Source: Aphanothece hegewaldii CCALA 016
Lineage (GTDB): Bacteria; Cyanobacteriota; Cyanobacteriia; Cyanobacteriales; Microcystaceae
Reading direction: 5' to 3'
Length of the DNA stretch: 64,000 nt
Assembly: GCF_003007785.1 (NCBI RefSeq)
Contig: NZ_PXOH01000013.1
Coordinates: 1 to 64,000, forward strand
Shown here: positions 53,723 to 62,741 of the stretch, one piece after another
Layout: every line of letters begins with the position of its first letter
Position numbering within the stretch: the stretch's first letter is position 1
The notes under the pieces: generated by a model
What the model saw: only the letters and a program-made list of their open reading frames with translations
What the model was told of the DNA's origin: nothing
Databases searched by the model: none
Position numbers and translations under genes: made by a program

Positions 53723-55087
53723 ATGGAGATTCCTAAAGAGTCTGAAGACTTAGAGAAACAATTAATTGACTTGCTTTATAGTTATAGTAGCCCTAACTTT
53801 CAAACAATACTGAGGGAAATTGCCCAAAAATGTAGTAAGACTTTGAAAGTAGATACCTGTCTCATTATTTCAGGTGTTAGTGTCTCAGAAACTATACAAG
53901 TAGGATTTTGGCATAAAAATAACATTGAATTCAGTTTGAGCGAATCCTTTTTGTGTCATCCTGAAATTAGCACAATTTTAGCCAGAAAACAGCCTTGTAC
54001 TTTATCAAATGATCTCGCACAAACTCTATCAGTTAAAACCTTATTAGGTATTAGAACGGAATTTCAAGATAAAGTCAACGGTTTAATCATCATTGGCAAA
54101 ACAAAACCTCAAGTTTGGAAATCTGAGGAACACAATCAATTGATTCAAGCTAGTAAATATGTATCAATTGGCTCGGCGATGAATACTCAATCACAGAAAG
54201 AAAATAATCCAGCATTTCACTTAGCCAATTTTAATCGAGGAACATCGATAGCAGAAATTCCGATGATTAAACGGTTTTATGACTTAACTCGTCAACAACT
54301 AAAACAACAACGATATTTACTTGAACAACAACGACAGCTAAACGACAAGAAAAATGAGATTATTACGGCAATTAGCGATAAAGCGAGAAATCCATTAGCA
54401 ACCATGAAAATGGCGATCGACTTATTGAGTAATACTAAAAATAATATTCCTTTAGAAAAACAAGAAAAATATTGGAATATACTAAGACACGAATGGAATA
54501 ACATCAATGAATTAATTAATAGTATTGTCACTTTAGATCAATTAGAATCTAAAGAAATTGTCTTTCAACCCCAACTGATTAAAATCGCTACTCTTATTCA
54601 AAATCTAGAAGAAACATTTAATCAACAGTGGCTTCAAGAGCAACATAAACCATTAAAGTTAAAAATTGAATATTCAGATTCTCCTAAACAAATCCAGACT
54701 GATTTACAACATTTAGAAAGTATTTTACAAGAATTATTAACGAATGCGGTTCATTTTTCGGAAGGTGAACAAACAATTTATCTTAAATTTGCCAAACATT
54801 ATCTTGACAAAAAAGACGCAATGTGCATTACTATAACTAATATTGGAATTGGTATTCCAGACACCGAAAAAGAGTCTATTTATGAACCCTTTTATCGAGG
54901 TAAAGGTGTTATAGAAAAAGGAATTTCAGGTACTGGGGTTGGTTTAGCAGTTGTTAAAGGATTAGTGGAACTCTTAGGCGGTACGATAGAAATGCAGTGC
55001 GAACCTATGGAAAATACAGAAAATTATATTACTTCTTTTACATTAATTCTACCTTTAAAGCCTGATCATAATATTTCTGCATCATAA
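53723..55087 (+). CDS. GAF-type histidine kinase lacking the phospho-acceptor histidine
   Basis: 454 residues. N-terminal GAF-like domain (about 20-155, LKVDTCLIISGVSVSE, FQDKVNGLIIIG), coiled coil (about 185-215), then a degenerate HisKA motif: ISDKARNPLATMKMAIDLL. In active kinases the position of Asp219 is His (H-E/D-L-R-x-P-L). The HATPase_c domain is intact: N-box LQELLTNAVHFSE, G1 NIGIGIP, G2 GTGVGLAVVKG. So it may bind ATP without autophosphorylating on His, act with a partner kinase, or phosphorylate another way. Its TAA overlaps the ATG of the ABC1 kinase by one base, implying translational coupling. Confidence 0.85.
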   Translation: MEIPKESEDLEKQLIDLLYSYSSPNFQTILREIAQKCSKTLKVDTCLIISGVSVSETIQVGFWHKNNIEFSLSESFLCHPEISTILARKQPCTLSNDLAQTLSVKTLLGIRTEFQDKVNGLIIIGKTKPQVWKSEEHNQLIQASKYVSIGSAMNTQSQKENNPAFHLANFNRGTSIAEIPMIKRFYDLTRQQLKQQRYLLEQQRQLNDKKNEIITAISDKARNPLATMKMAIDLLSNTKNNIPLEKQEKYWNILRHEWNNINELINSIVTLDQLESKEIVFQPQLIKIATLIQNLEETFNQQWLQEQHKPLKLKIEYSDSPKQIQTDLQHLESILQELLTNAVHFSEGEQTIYLKFAKHYLDKKDAMCITITNIGIGIPDTEKESIYEPFYRGKGVIEKGISGTGVGLAVVKGLVELLGGTIEMQCEPMENTENYITSFTLILPLKPDHNISAS

Positions 55088-56760
55088 TGCTAACTCAAAG
55101 TGTCTCCTCTCAACCCTTACGTTGGCAACGTTCTAGATCTAATTCTTTGCTACGTCAAATCGAAATTTTTCTCATCGCAGCACAATTTATCTTATTTTTG
55201 TGGTGGGATCAAGTTTTTAGGGTAAATTCAGCAAAAAATAGACAAAAACGGGCTAAATGGTTACTTAAACAAATTCTTAATTTAGGGCCAACTTTTATTA
55301 AGATAGCACAGTCTTTATCAACTCGTGCTGATCTAATTCCACTAGAATATATTCAGGAATTTAGTCAATTACAAGATCGAGTTCCAGAGTTTAGTAGTAT
55401 TGAAGCGATCGCTATTATTGAAACTGAATTAGGAAAACCCATTACCGAATTATTTCTAACCTTTGATTCGATTCCTTTAGCATCAGCAAGTTTAGGACAA
55501 GTTCATCGAGCAAAATTATTTTCAGGTGAAGAAGTTGTTATTAAAGTACAACGAACAGGTTTAGAACAATTATTCAATTTAGATTTTGCTGTTGTCGCTC
55601 AACTCATACAAGTTGGTAATATTCTTCCTTCGATTCGTAAATATAAATTAGAAGAAGTTTATCTACAATTTTTTGAACTTCTCTTATCGGAAATAGATTA
55701 TATCAATGAAGGCAAGAACGCGACTCGTTTTCGAGAAAACTTTAAAGATTTTCCTAATGTAAAAGTACCTTTAGTGTATTGGGATTATACCACTCGAAAA
55801 GTATTAACTTTAGAATATATGCCAGGTGTAAAAGTAGATGCTCGACAATCTTTAATCGAAAAAGGAATTAATCTTGATCAAGTCATTCAAACGGGGATAT
55901 GTTCTTATTTAAAACAATTATTAATTGATGGTTTTTTTCAATCCGATCCCCATCCAGGTAACATGGCAGTTAATCCACAAGGGGAATTAATATTTTATGA
56001 TTTTGGCACAATGGCCGAAGTAAAATCAATGGCTAAAGATCAGATGATAAAAACCTTTATGGCTGTTTTAAAAAAAGACACCGATGAAGTTTTAGAAACA
56101 CTGATTTATATGGGATTAATCGAGCCAATTTCTGATATGCGAGCCATCAGAAGAATTATTCAATTTTTATTAGATGAATTTCGAGATAAACCAGTGGATA
56201 TCAAAGCTTTTGAACGCATCAGCGAAGAAGTATATATGATGTTCCAACAACAACCATTCCGTTTACCATCTCAAATGACATTTATTATTAAAGCGATAAC
56301 CACATTAGATGGGATTGCGCGTTCTTTAGATCCAAAATATAATTTATTAGCAGCGAGTCAACCTTTTGTCATGAGCATTACAATGTCCGATGGCAAAGGT
56401 AATTTAATATTAACTTTATCCACACAAACACTTAGTTTTATTAGACAAACCTTGATGAACTTTAATAGTAACAATAAAATGATGCGGCAACTACAAGATA
56501 GAATCGAACAAGGAGAATTAGAATTTAGAGTTCGTTCTTTAGAAAGTGAAAGAACCTTGAAAAAAATTTATATTGCAATCAAAGGATTAATTTATACTTG
56601 TTTAACAGGATTTAGTATTTTTACATCCTTTGCCTTATTAACCACAGCCTATAGTAAATTTGCTGTGATCTCTTTCGGTTTAGCGGGACTTTTTAGCTTA
56701 TTTGTCTTGCGGTGTTTGATTACTTTAATGATACGCGATCGTATGGATAGAAATATATAA
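55087..56760 (+). CDS. ABC1/UbiB-family atypical kinase
   Basis: 557 residues. The ABC1 domain spans about 60-400: the KxGQ-type motif as KIAQSLSTRADLIP, the ASASLGQVHRA alanine-rich loop that replaces the kinase glycine loop, VVIKVQRTG with the Lys, catalytic DGFFQSDPHPGNM and metal-binding YDFGTMAE. An N-terminal hydrophobic helix (about 25-40) and two C-terminal helices (about 500-548) suggest a thylakoid or plasma-membrane protein. Plastid homologues (ABC1K) control quinone and prenyl-lipid metabolism. It is coupled to the pseudokinase gene upstream. Confidence 0.9.
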   Translation: MLTQSVSSQPLRWQRSRSNSLLRQIEIFLIAAQFILFLWWDQVFRVNSAKNRQKRAKWLLKQILNLGPTFIKIAQSLSTRADLIPLEYIQEFSQLQDRVPEFSSIEAIAIIETELGKPITELFLTFDSIPLASASLGQVHRAKLFSGEEVVIKVQRTGLEQLFNLDFAVVAQLIQVGNILPSIRKYKLEEVYLQFFELLLSEIDYINEGKNATRFRENFKDFPNVKVPLVYWDYTTRKVLTLEYMPGVKVDARQSLIEKGINLDQVIQTGICSYLKQLLIDGFFQSDPHPGNMAVNPQGELIFYDFGTMAEVKSMAKDQMIKTFMAVLKKDTDEVLETLIYMGLIEPISDMRAIRRIIQFLLDEFRDKPVDIKAFERISEEVYMMFQQQPFRLPSQMTFIIKAITTLDGIARSLDPKYNLLAASQPFVMSITMSDGKGNLILTLSTQTLSFIRQTLMNFNSNNKMMRQLQDRIEQGELEFRVRSLESERTLKKIYIAIKGLIYTCLTGFSIFTSFALLTTAYSKFAVISFGLAGLFSLFVLRCLITLMIRDRMDRNI

Positions 56761-56787
56761 AATAGTCAAACGTTTGGAGGATATGCA

Positions 56788-56931
56788 ATGACAAAGCAAC
56801 AACTAGATCAACAGAAGCTATTAGAAATTTTGGAACTTGCTAAAAAAGCTGAACAAAATATGAAAGATAGTAGTGAAAATTTAGGCACTTTAATAGAAAA
56901 ATTGCATTTCAAAGCTAAGTTAAAATCGTAA
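56788..56931 (+). CDS. 47-residue helical protein downstream of the ABC1 kinase
   Basis: ATG at 56788 preceded by a very good Shine-Dalgarno (GGAGG at 56776). The 47 residues are charged and helical (DQQKLLEILELAKKAEQNMK), ending in a basic tail. Too short for family recognition. It is 27 bp after the ABC1 kinase stop on the same strand and is probably translated; its 3' end overlaps the mazEF remnant on the other strand. Confidence 0.5.
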   Translation: MTKQQLDQQKLLEILELAKKAEQNMKDSSENLGTLIEKLHFKAKLKS

Positions 56932-57250
56932 ACTTCCTGATTGTTCACGTCCAGACTGCGGGTTAAAATTAATCCAAATGATCTCGCCTTTTGCAGGAAT
57001 ATAATCAGACTGACCAGAAGACTTCACGACCTACTGATTCTCCAGAATTAATTTCACCATGTAACATTTCAGGGGTTATTTTTTCTAAAAGTTCATTAAA
57101 ATCTTTAGTTTATGTTGTTATATCATGTACTTGACTTGCTATCATCCGAGTTGCAACAGACTCTATAGATTCCTCTTTTAAGGTCGATAATTGCTGTAAT
57201 TGGGCAAATAAAGCGTCAGAAATCTCTAATACTAATTTTCGAGTTTTCAT
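56920..57250 (-). pseudogene. Decayed mazEF-type toxin-antitoxin module
   Basis: From ATG 57248-57250 the minus strand reads a 46-residue antitoxin-like start (KLVLEISDALFAQLQQLSTL, ESVATRMIASQVHDITT), then TAA at 57110. Past it the same frame reads TKDFNELLEKITPEMLHGE, so one substitution made the stop. In another frame, 57006 down to 56920 reads DYIPAKGEIIWINFNPQSGR, the start of a MazF toxin (the family has GDIVWLDFDPQ-like sequence), then stops after a few residues. So both genes are broken. This explains most of the 520-bp gap before chlB. Confidence 0.7.
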
Positions 57251-57451
57251 AATTACCTAAACTGTTCTTGATGGTTCTATTGTAATCTGACTTCCGTTTA
57301 TTAAGATCTGTATCTTTCAAACACCTAAAAAATAACTCTTCTTATCACATTGTAAAGTGACTACTCCAAAAATCACGTAAGCCTGAGACAATCAGATACA
57401 GTCACAAGTCACGTTATTATTTTTTACTCAATCGGGCTTATCGGAGAACTT

Positions 57452-58978
57452 ATGAAATTAGCCTACTGGATGTATGCTGGCCCTGCTCACATTGGCACGC
57501 TTCGCATTGCGAGTTCTTTTAAAAACGTTCATGCCATCATGCACGCACCATTAGGAGATGACTACTTTAACGTCATGCGCTCCATGTTAGAAAGAGAAAG
57601 AAACTTTACCCCAGTAACTGCTAGTGTAGTTGATCGCAATGTTTTAGCGCGGGGTTCCCAAGAAAAAGTAGTTGAAAACATTGTCCGCAAAGACACTGAA
57701 GAAACCCCAGATTTAATCGTTCTGACTCCCACTTGTACCTCTAGTATTCTACAAGAAGATTTACAAAACTTTGTAGAACGCGCCCAAATGGATGCAAAAG
57801 GTGATGTCATGCTTGCGGATGTTAACCACTATCGGTTTAATGAACTCCAAGCAGCAGACAGAACCTTGGGACAAATTGTTCAGTATTACATCGAAAAAGC
57901 ACGTAAAAAAGGCGAAATTTCTGACGGCAAAACCGAAAAACCCTCAGTTAACATTATTGGGATTAGTACTTTAGGTTTCCATAACCAACACGACTGCACC
58001 GAGTTAAAGCGTCTCATGAAAGATTTAGGGATAGAAGTTAACGAAGTCATCCCCGACGGTGCATCAGTTAATAACCTGAAAAACTTACCCCGCGCTTGGT
58101 TTAATCTAATTCCTTATCGAGAAATTGGGTTAACAGCAGCACGTTATCTTGAACAAGAATTCGGAATGGCCTATGTTGATATTACACCGATGGGCGTGGT
58201 TGAAACGGCTCGTTGTATCCGCAAAATTCAACAAATTATTAATGCTCAAGGTGCTGATGTAGACTACGAAGATTTTATCAATGAACAAACTCTGTATGTT
58301 TCCCAAGCTGCTTGGTTTTCTCGTTCCATTGACTGTCAGAACCTAACGGGTAAAAAAGCGGTGGTTTTTGGCGATAATACTCATGCAGCCGCACTAACTA
58401 AAGTTTTAGCGCGAGAAATGGGGATTCATGTTGTTTTAGCAGGAACTTACTGTAAATATGATGCAGATTGGTTCAAAGAACAGGTGAGCGAGTATTGTGA
58501 TGAAGTCTTAATTAGTGATGATAACGCAGAAATCGGAAACGCGATCGCACGTCTTGAACCTTCTGCTATTTTCGGTACCCAGATGGAACGTCACGTCGGT
58601 AAACGCTTAGATATTCCCTGTGGCGTTATTGCTGCACCTATCCACATCCAAAACTTCCCCATCGGTTATAAACCTTTCTGTGGTTATGAGGGAACGAATC
58701 AGATTGCCGATTTAGTCTACAATTCTTTTACATTAGGCATGGAAGATCACTTATTAGAAATCTTTGGGGGACATGATACCAAAGAAGTGATTACTAAATC
58801 CGTTTCCGCTAATTCTGACCTAAATTGGAACAAAGAAGCACAAGGAGAATTGAATAAAATTCCTGGTTTTGTTCGAGGCAAAGTTAAGCGAAATACTGAA
58901 AAATTTGCTCGTGAAAGAGGTATGAATGAGATTACTTTAGAAGTGATGTACGCTGCTAAAGAAGCAGTCGGAGCATAA
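57452..58978 (+). CDS. chlB: Light-independent protochlorophyllide reductase subunit B
   Basis: 508 residues, the usual length. ChlB with ChlN forms the catalytic component that, with ChlL, reduces protochlorophyllide to chlorophyllide in the dark. The family start [22 protein letters not shown], the Cys in [15 protein letters not shown] (a [4Fe-4S] ligand region), [26 protein letters not shown], and the C-terminal domain ending [12 protein letters not shown] are all present. chlL and chlN are elsewhere. The leader (57251-57451) holds no clear regulatory site that I would claim. Confidence 0.97.
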   Translation: MKLAYWMYAGPAHIGTLRIASSFKNVHAIMHAPLGDDYFNVMRSMLERERNFTPVTASVVDRNVLARGSQEKVVENIVRKDTEETPDLIVLTPTCTSSILQEDLQNFVERAQMDAKGDVMLADVNHYRFNELQAADRTLGQIVQYYIEKARKKGEISDGKTEKPSVNIIGISTLGFHNQHDCTELKRLMKDLGIEVNEVIPDGASVNNLKNLPRAWFNLIPYREIGLTAARYLEQEFGMAYVDITPMGVVETARCIRKIQQIINAQGADVDYEDFINEQTLYVSQAAWFSRSIDCQNLTGKKAVVFGDNTHAAALTKVLAREMGIHVVLAGTYCKYDADWFKEQVSEYCDEVLISDDNAEIGNAIARLEPSAIFGTQMERHVGKRLDIPCGVIAAPIHIQNFPIGYKPFCGYEGTNQIADLVYNSFTLGMEDHLLEIFGGHDTKEVITKSVSANSDLNWNKEAQGELNKIPGFVRGKVKRNTEKFARERGMNEITLEVMYAAKEAVGA

Positions 58979-58985
58979 TTTTAGG

Positions 58986-59003
58986 GGTGGGTTAATTCCC
59001 ACC
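58986..59003. repeat. Hairpin after chlB
   Basis: GGTGGG-TTAATT-CCCACC, a perfect 6-bp stem, only 8 bp after the chlB stop. Similar to the stem at 12333. It may mark a processed 3' end. Confidence 0.6.
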
Positions 59004-59061
59004 TTTAATTTAATCATAAAAAAGGGATTTAATATCAAATCCGCAGCATATCGACAAATAA

Positions 59062-59120
59062 TGTAGGGATTTGGAAACCAAATCCTTACAAAAATTGGGT
59101 AGAAAGACCAAACCCCTACG
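59062..59120. repeat. Palindromic intergenic repeat, copies 5 and 6
   Basis: Two adjacent copies: TGTAGGGATTTGG-AAA-CCAAATCCTTACA at 59062-59090, and a decayed GGGTAGAAAGACCAAACCCCTACGG at 59097-59121. They fill most of the gap between chlB and the small coiled-coil gene. Confidence 0.8.
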
Positions 59121-59143
59121 GTAAAACAAGAATGGAATCTTTT

Positions 59144-59338
59144 ATGAGTACATATCCAAAAATTCCTGACCCCGAAACTTATCAACGTTTATTAACTAAT
59201 CTTCGTCAGACTCGTCTAGAAATAGAAGAATTTAATTTAGAATTAGCTGAAATTAATGCACTTCTAGCAGAACAACTCAGAAATCAGCGATTAAATCGCG
59301 TACAGAATTATCTTAAGCAAATGAAGCATCAATCTTAA
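59144..59338 (+). CDS. Small coiled-coil protein, paralogue of the gene at 30654
   Basis: 64 residues from MSTY (four more if ATG 59132 is used). Mostly helical: LLTNLRQTRLEIEEFNLELAEINALLAEQLRNQ, then a basic tail. Spacing and hydrophobic pattern align with the protein at 30654-30845. Unknown function. It lies just after the palindromic repeats and 51 bp before a DUF2283 gene on the same strand. Confidence 0.6.
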   Translation: MSTYPKIPDPETYQRLLTNLRQTRLEIEEFNLELAEINALLAEQLRNQRLNRVQNYLKQMKHQS

Positions 59339-59389
59339 TGTCTGATTCTTCATATGTTTACTCTAATTTTGTTACTGTGGAGTATTAGC

Positions 59390-59596
59390 ATGGAAGCTAT
59401 AAAAATTTATTACGATGAACAAGGTAAAACTTTAACAGTTTGGTTTGATAATCCTCAAAAAGAGTTTTTAACAGAAGAAATTTCTGAAGAAGTTGCTTTA
59501 ATTAAAGATAAAGAAGGTCATATTATAGGAGTAGAAAGATTAAATTATAGTTTAGAAAAAACGGATAAATCTACAATTGAGTTTATCAGTGTATAA
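59390..59596 (+). CDS. DUF2283 family protein
   Basis: 68 residues from the ATG at 59390. The DUF2283 pattern is clear: IKIYYDEQGKTLTVWFDNP, EEISEEVALIKDKEGHIIGVERLNYS. Such proteins (about 65 residues) are widespread in cyanobacteria, often near toxin-antitoxin genes; their function is not established. Co-directional with its neighbours on both sides. Confidence 0.82.
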   Translation: MEAIKIYYDEQGKTLTVWFDNPQKEFLTEEISEEVALIKDKEGHIIGVERLNYSLEKTDKSTIEFISV

Positions 59597-59619
59597 ACAA
59601 ATTGAATATATGTAAACTC

Positions 59620-60792
59620 ATGTCTAATTATTCTCTAATTTTAATCCTAAAAAATCAAATAACTTCCTCACCAAATCAGCAGATTACTTTTGCTGATTAC
59701 ATGAATACGGTTCTCTATCACCCCGAATATGGCTATTATTCTTCTAAATCTAACAAAATTGGCAATCAAGGCGATTTTTTTACATCTTCTTCTTTATGTG
59801 CTGATTTTGGCGAATTATTAGCTAACCAGTTTTTAGAAATGTGGGAAAAATTAGATTATCCTACTCAATTTACTCTTGTTGAAATGGGCGCAGGGACAGG
59901 CGTTTTAGCAGATGATATTCTGAATATTATTAAAACTAATTATTCTGATTTTTACGAAGCATTAAATTATATTATTATTGAAACAAGTTTTGGATTAATT
60001 GAACAACAAAAAGAAAAATTAGCCGAACATGATTTTAAAATTTCTTGGAAAACCTGGGAAGAAATTGAAAATAATTCGATTATTGGCTGTTTTTTTAGTA
60101 ATGAATTAGTAGATGCTTTTCCAGTCCATCAAGTGATTGTAAAATCTGGAAAAATCAAAGAAATTTATATCACATTTTCGGATAAAAATCAAGATATTCT
60201 AGCAGAAAAAATAGATAATTTATCAACTTCTGAATTAGAAAAATATTTTCAACTTATTGATATTGATCTTTTAAGTAAAGACTACCCTGATGGTTATCGT
60301 ACAGAAGTTAATCTAAAAGCTTTGTCATGGTTAGAAACAATTAGCAACAAGCTCAAACAAGGTTATTTATTAACGATTGATTACGGTTATACAGCCCAAA
60401 AATATTATAATCCGCAACGCTATCAAGGGACTCTAAAATGTTACTATCAACATCGTCATCATGATAATCCTTATATTAATATTGGACAACAAGATATTAC
60501 GGCTCATGTTGATTTTACAGCATTAGAAAAATACGGTAAATTGTGCGGACTCGAAAAATTAGGATTTACTCAACAAGGACTCTTTTTGATGGCGTTAGGA
60601 TTAGGCGATCGCTTATCTTCTCTCTCTAGCGGTGAGTATGATTTACAGACGATCTTATCGCGTCGAGATGCCTTACATCAACTGCTTGATCCAACGGGTT
60701 TAGGTGGGTTTGGTGTACTGGTACAGAGTAAAGGATTGACTGAAAAACAGAAAGAGCGCTCGCTAAGATCATTATTCCAATTTAAGCCTTAA
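59620..60792 (+). CDS. MidA/NDUFAF7-family SAM-dependent methyltransferase (DUF185)
   Basis: 390 residues from the ATG at 59620. Recognisable segments: TFADYMNTVLYHPEYGYYSS, GDFFTSSSLCADFGELLANQFLEMW, the SAM motif LVEMGAGTGVLADDIL, NELVDAFPVHQV, and LLTIDYGYTAQKYYNPQRYQGTLKCYYQHR. NDUFAF7 methylates an arginine in complex I in mitochondria; in cyanobacteria a role on the NDH-1 complex is possible but unproven. It converges on a histidine kinase with a 4-bp overlap of the stop ends. Confidence 0.85.
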   Translation: MSNYSLILILKNQITSSPNQQITFADYMNTVLYHPEYGYYSSKSNKIGNQGDFFTSSSLCADFGELLANQFLEMWEKLDYPTQFTLVEMGAGTGVLADDILNIIKTNYSDFYEALNYIIIETSFGLIEQQKEKLAEHDFKISWKTWEEIENNSIIGCFFSNELVDAFPVHQVIVKSGKIKEIYITFSDKNQDILAEKIDNLSTSELEKYFQLIDIDLLSKDYPDGYRTEVNLKALSWLETISNKLKQGYLLTIDYGYTAQKYYNPQRYQGTLKCYYQHRHHDNPYINIGQQDITAHVDFTALEKYGKLCGLEKLGFTQQGLFLMALGLGDRLSSLSSGEYDLQTILSRRDALHQLLDPTGLGGFGVLVQSKGLTEKQKERSLRSLFQFKP

Positions 60793-62567
60793 AGTTCTTC
60801 AGGATGGGGAATTTCTACTGTAAAACAACTTCCTTGTCCAACTTCCGAAACGAGTGTTATTTTTCCTCCGTGAAGTTGGGCTAATTTTTGAGACAGGGCT
60901 AAACCTAAACCAGTGCCTTTATGCTTGCGACTCAAAGAACTTTTAATCTGTTGGAAGGGTTGAAAAAGTTTTTCTTGATCTACTTTAGTAATACCAATTC
61001 CTGTATCAATAATAGAGAAAGTAATACTATTTTTAGGTCGTGCTACTTCAAGAGTAACGCTACCTTTTTCAGTAAACTTGATAGCATTAGAAAGAAGATT
61101 AATTAATATTTGCTTTAAACGTTGTTGATCAGCATAACAAAAATCGACATTTTTCGCTATTTTTAAATCAATTACTAATCCTTGCTGTTCTGCTTTTCCT
61201 TGTACGATTGAGAGTGCGGCTAAACAAAGATCTTCTACTGCTAATTTTTCTAATAATAGTTCTTCTCGGTTTGCTTCGATTTTAGAAAGATCCAACAAAT
61301 CATTAACAATAGCCATTAAATGTTCACCAGAAGACACCACCGCATTAACATATTGACTTTGTTTTGGATTTAGTGAACCGTAAATTTGTTCTTGTAACAT
61401 TCGTGCAAATCCTAAAATTCCTGCTAAAGGTGCGCGTAATTCATGAGTCATATTAGAAAAATATTCGCTAGTATGTTGATAAGATTCTTGTTTTTTTGCT
61501 AACTGTTCTTGAATCGAAATTTGATAGATAGCAATGCCAATTTGTTGACTAATTTGTTCTAAAAATTGAATTTCTTCTTCAGTAAAATACCGATTTTGCT
61601 GTTTGGTTTCTAAAACTAAGATTCCCCACAACTCACCTTTAATTGAAATCGGCAAACTTAAAATAGAATATTCACAGCACAGATGTTGATTATAAATAAT
61701 GTTTGTTTGATTAGAATACGCTTTAGTTTGTTGAGTTTCACACAAATTTTGTAAACAGATTTCTTCTAAATTTAATATTCCATTTTCTGGAGTGGAAAAA
61801 TTAGAGAATAGATGCTCAATTTGCCATTGATTAGTAATTTTTGAGAATGAATAATTAGATTGACTATCATTAACGTTTTTTTTCTGAAATCGACTGTTTT
61901 TCTCTAGATTTGGAATTTTAATAATTAATACTTTCTCAAATTCAAATATTTTGGCGATTTTTTGAAGAATTTCTTCTAATTTGTTCTGAGTTAAATAATA
62001 ATTATTTATTTGCTGATTAATTAATTGAATAAGTTCTTGATAATTTTGATACTTAAGTAATTTTTGTTGTTGCTTGATTAACCATGAACTTTGACTCATT
62101 AAATGACGAACAAGTTCTGAGTTTTTCTGCGCCCATTTTAGGTGGTTTTGACGCGAATAAATGCAGATCACACCGACTTGAAACTGCTGATATTGAAGAG
62201 GAATCAAACAAAGGGATTTAATCTCTAATTGTTGCACTCTTTTTTTTAGCTTTAAAGGAATTAATCTATCTTGAATGAGGAGGGAATAAATGTTATTTTC
62301 TTTAAGATTACCTTGATTTTTGTGATAAATATATCGACTAAAATCAATTAAAGTTTGCTGTGCTAAATTAGATTTGATTGTTGAGTAAACTTTTTTAATT
62401 TTTTCTTTTTCTAAGAAAAAAAGCAAGCAGTCGCTTTCTTGATAAGTTGCTTGAAAAATCGTTACTATATTTTGGAAAACTTGATCACTCTCCTGAATTT
62501 GTCCCGTGAACTGTCTCAACGATACAGGAGAGGTTACTGATAGTAATGACTGTTGAGTTTGATTCAT
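60789..62567 (-). CDS. Two-GAF hybrid-less sensor histidine kinase
   Basis: 592 residues from the ATG at 62567. Two GAF domains (about 25-165 and 180-350; for example SLCLIPLQYQQFQVGVICIYS and ILSLPISIKGELWGILVLET), a HisKA domain with phospho-acceptor His in NMTHELRAPLAGILGFARMLQEQ (about 378), and HATPase_c with N-box ILINLLSNAIKFTEKG, G1 DTGIGITK and G2 GTGLGLALSQK. No receiver domain. Phytochrome-type Cys for bilin is not evident. It should sense a small ligand or redox state; the partner is unknown. Confidence 0.88.
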   Translation of the reverse strand: MNQTQQSLLSVTSPVSLRQFTGQIQESDQVFQNIVTIFQATYQESDCLLFFLEKEKIKKVYSTIKSNLAQQTLIDFSRYIYHKNQGNLKENNIYSLLIQDRLIPLKLKKRVQQLEIKSLCLIPLQYQQFQVGVICIYSRQNHLKWAQKNSELVRHLMSQSSWLIKQQQKLLKYQNYQELIQLINQQINNYYLTQNKLEEILQKIAKIFEFEKVLIIKIPNLEKNSRFQKKNVNDSQSNYSFSKITNQWQIEHLFSNFSTPENGILNLEEICLQNLCETQQTKAYSNQTNIIYNQHLCCEYSILSLPISIKGELWGILVLETKQQNRYFTEEEIQFLEQISQQIGIAIYQISIQEQLAKKQESYQHTSEYFSNMTHELRAPLAGILGFARMLQEQIYGSLNPKQSQYVNAVVSSGEHLMAIVNDLLDLSKIEANREELLLEKLAVEDLCLAALSIVQGKAEQQGLVIDLKIAKNVDFCYADQQRLKQILINLLSNAIKFTEKGSVTLEVARPKNSITFSIIDTGIGITKVDQEKLFQPFQQIKSSLSRKHKGTGLGLALSQKLAQLHGGKITLVSEVGQGSCFTVEIPHPEEL

Positions 62568-62741
62568 TGGGATAAATAAATAAAATGACTGTAACAATAA
62601 AAAAAAACGATGTCATATCTTTATCCTTTATCCTATCTACTCTTACCCTTTATGAAAAGAGATTTTCTGTACAGTTTCTTAAAACTTTATTAAAGTTTTT
62701 ACAATAATTATCTACTTTTCTTTATTTTTCTTTATAAAACA

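Noticed and set aside
57352..57364. NtcA-like GTA...TAC upstream of chlB
   Set aside because: The spacing is 7, not 8 (GTA-AAGTGAC-TAC), so it does not meet the consensus and such near-matches are frequent in AT-rich DNA.
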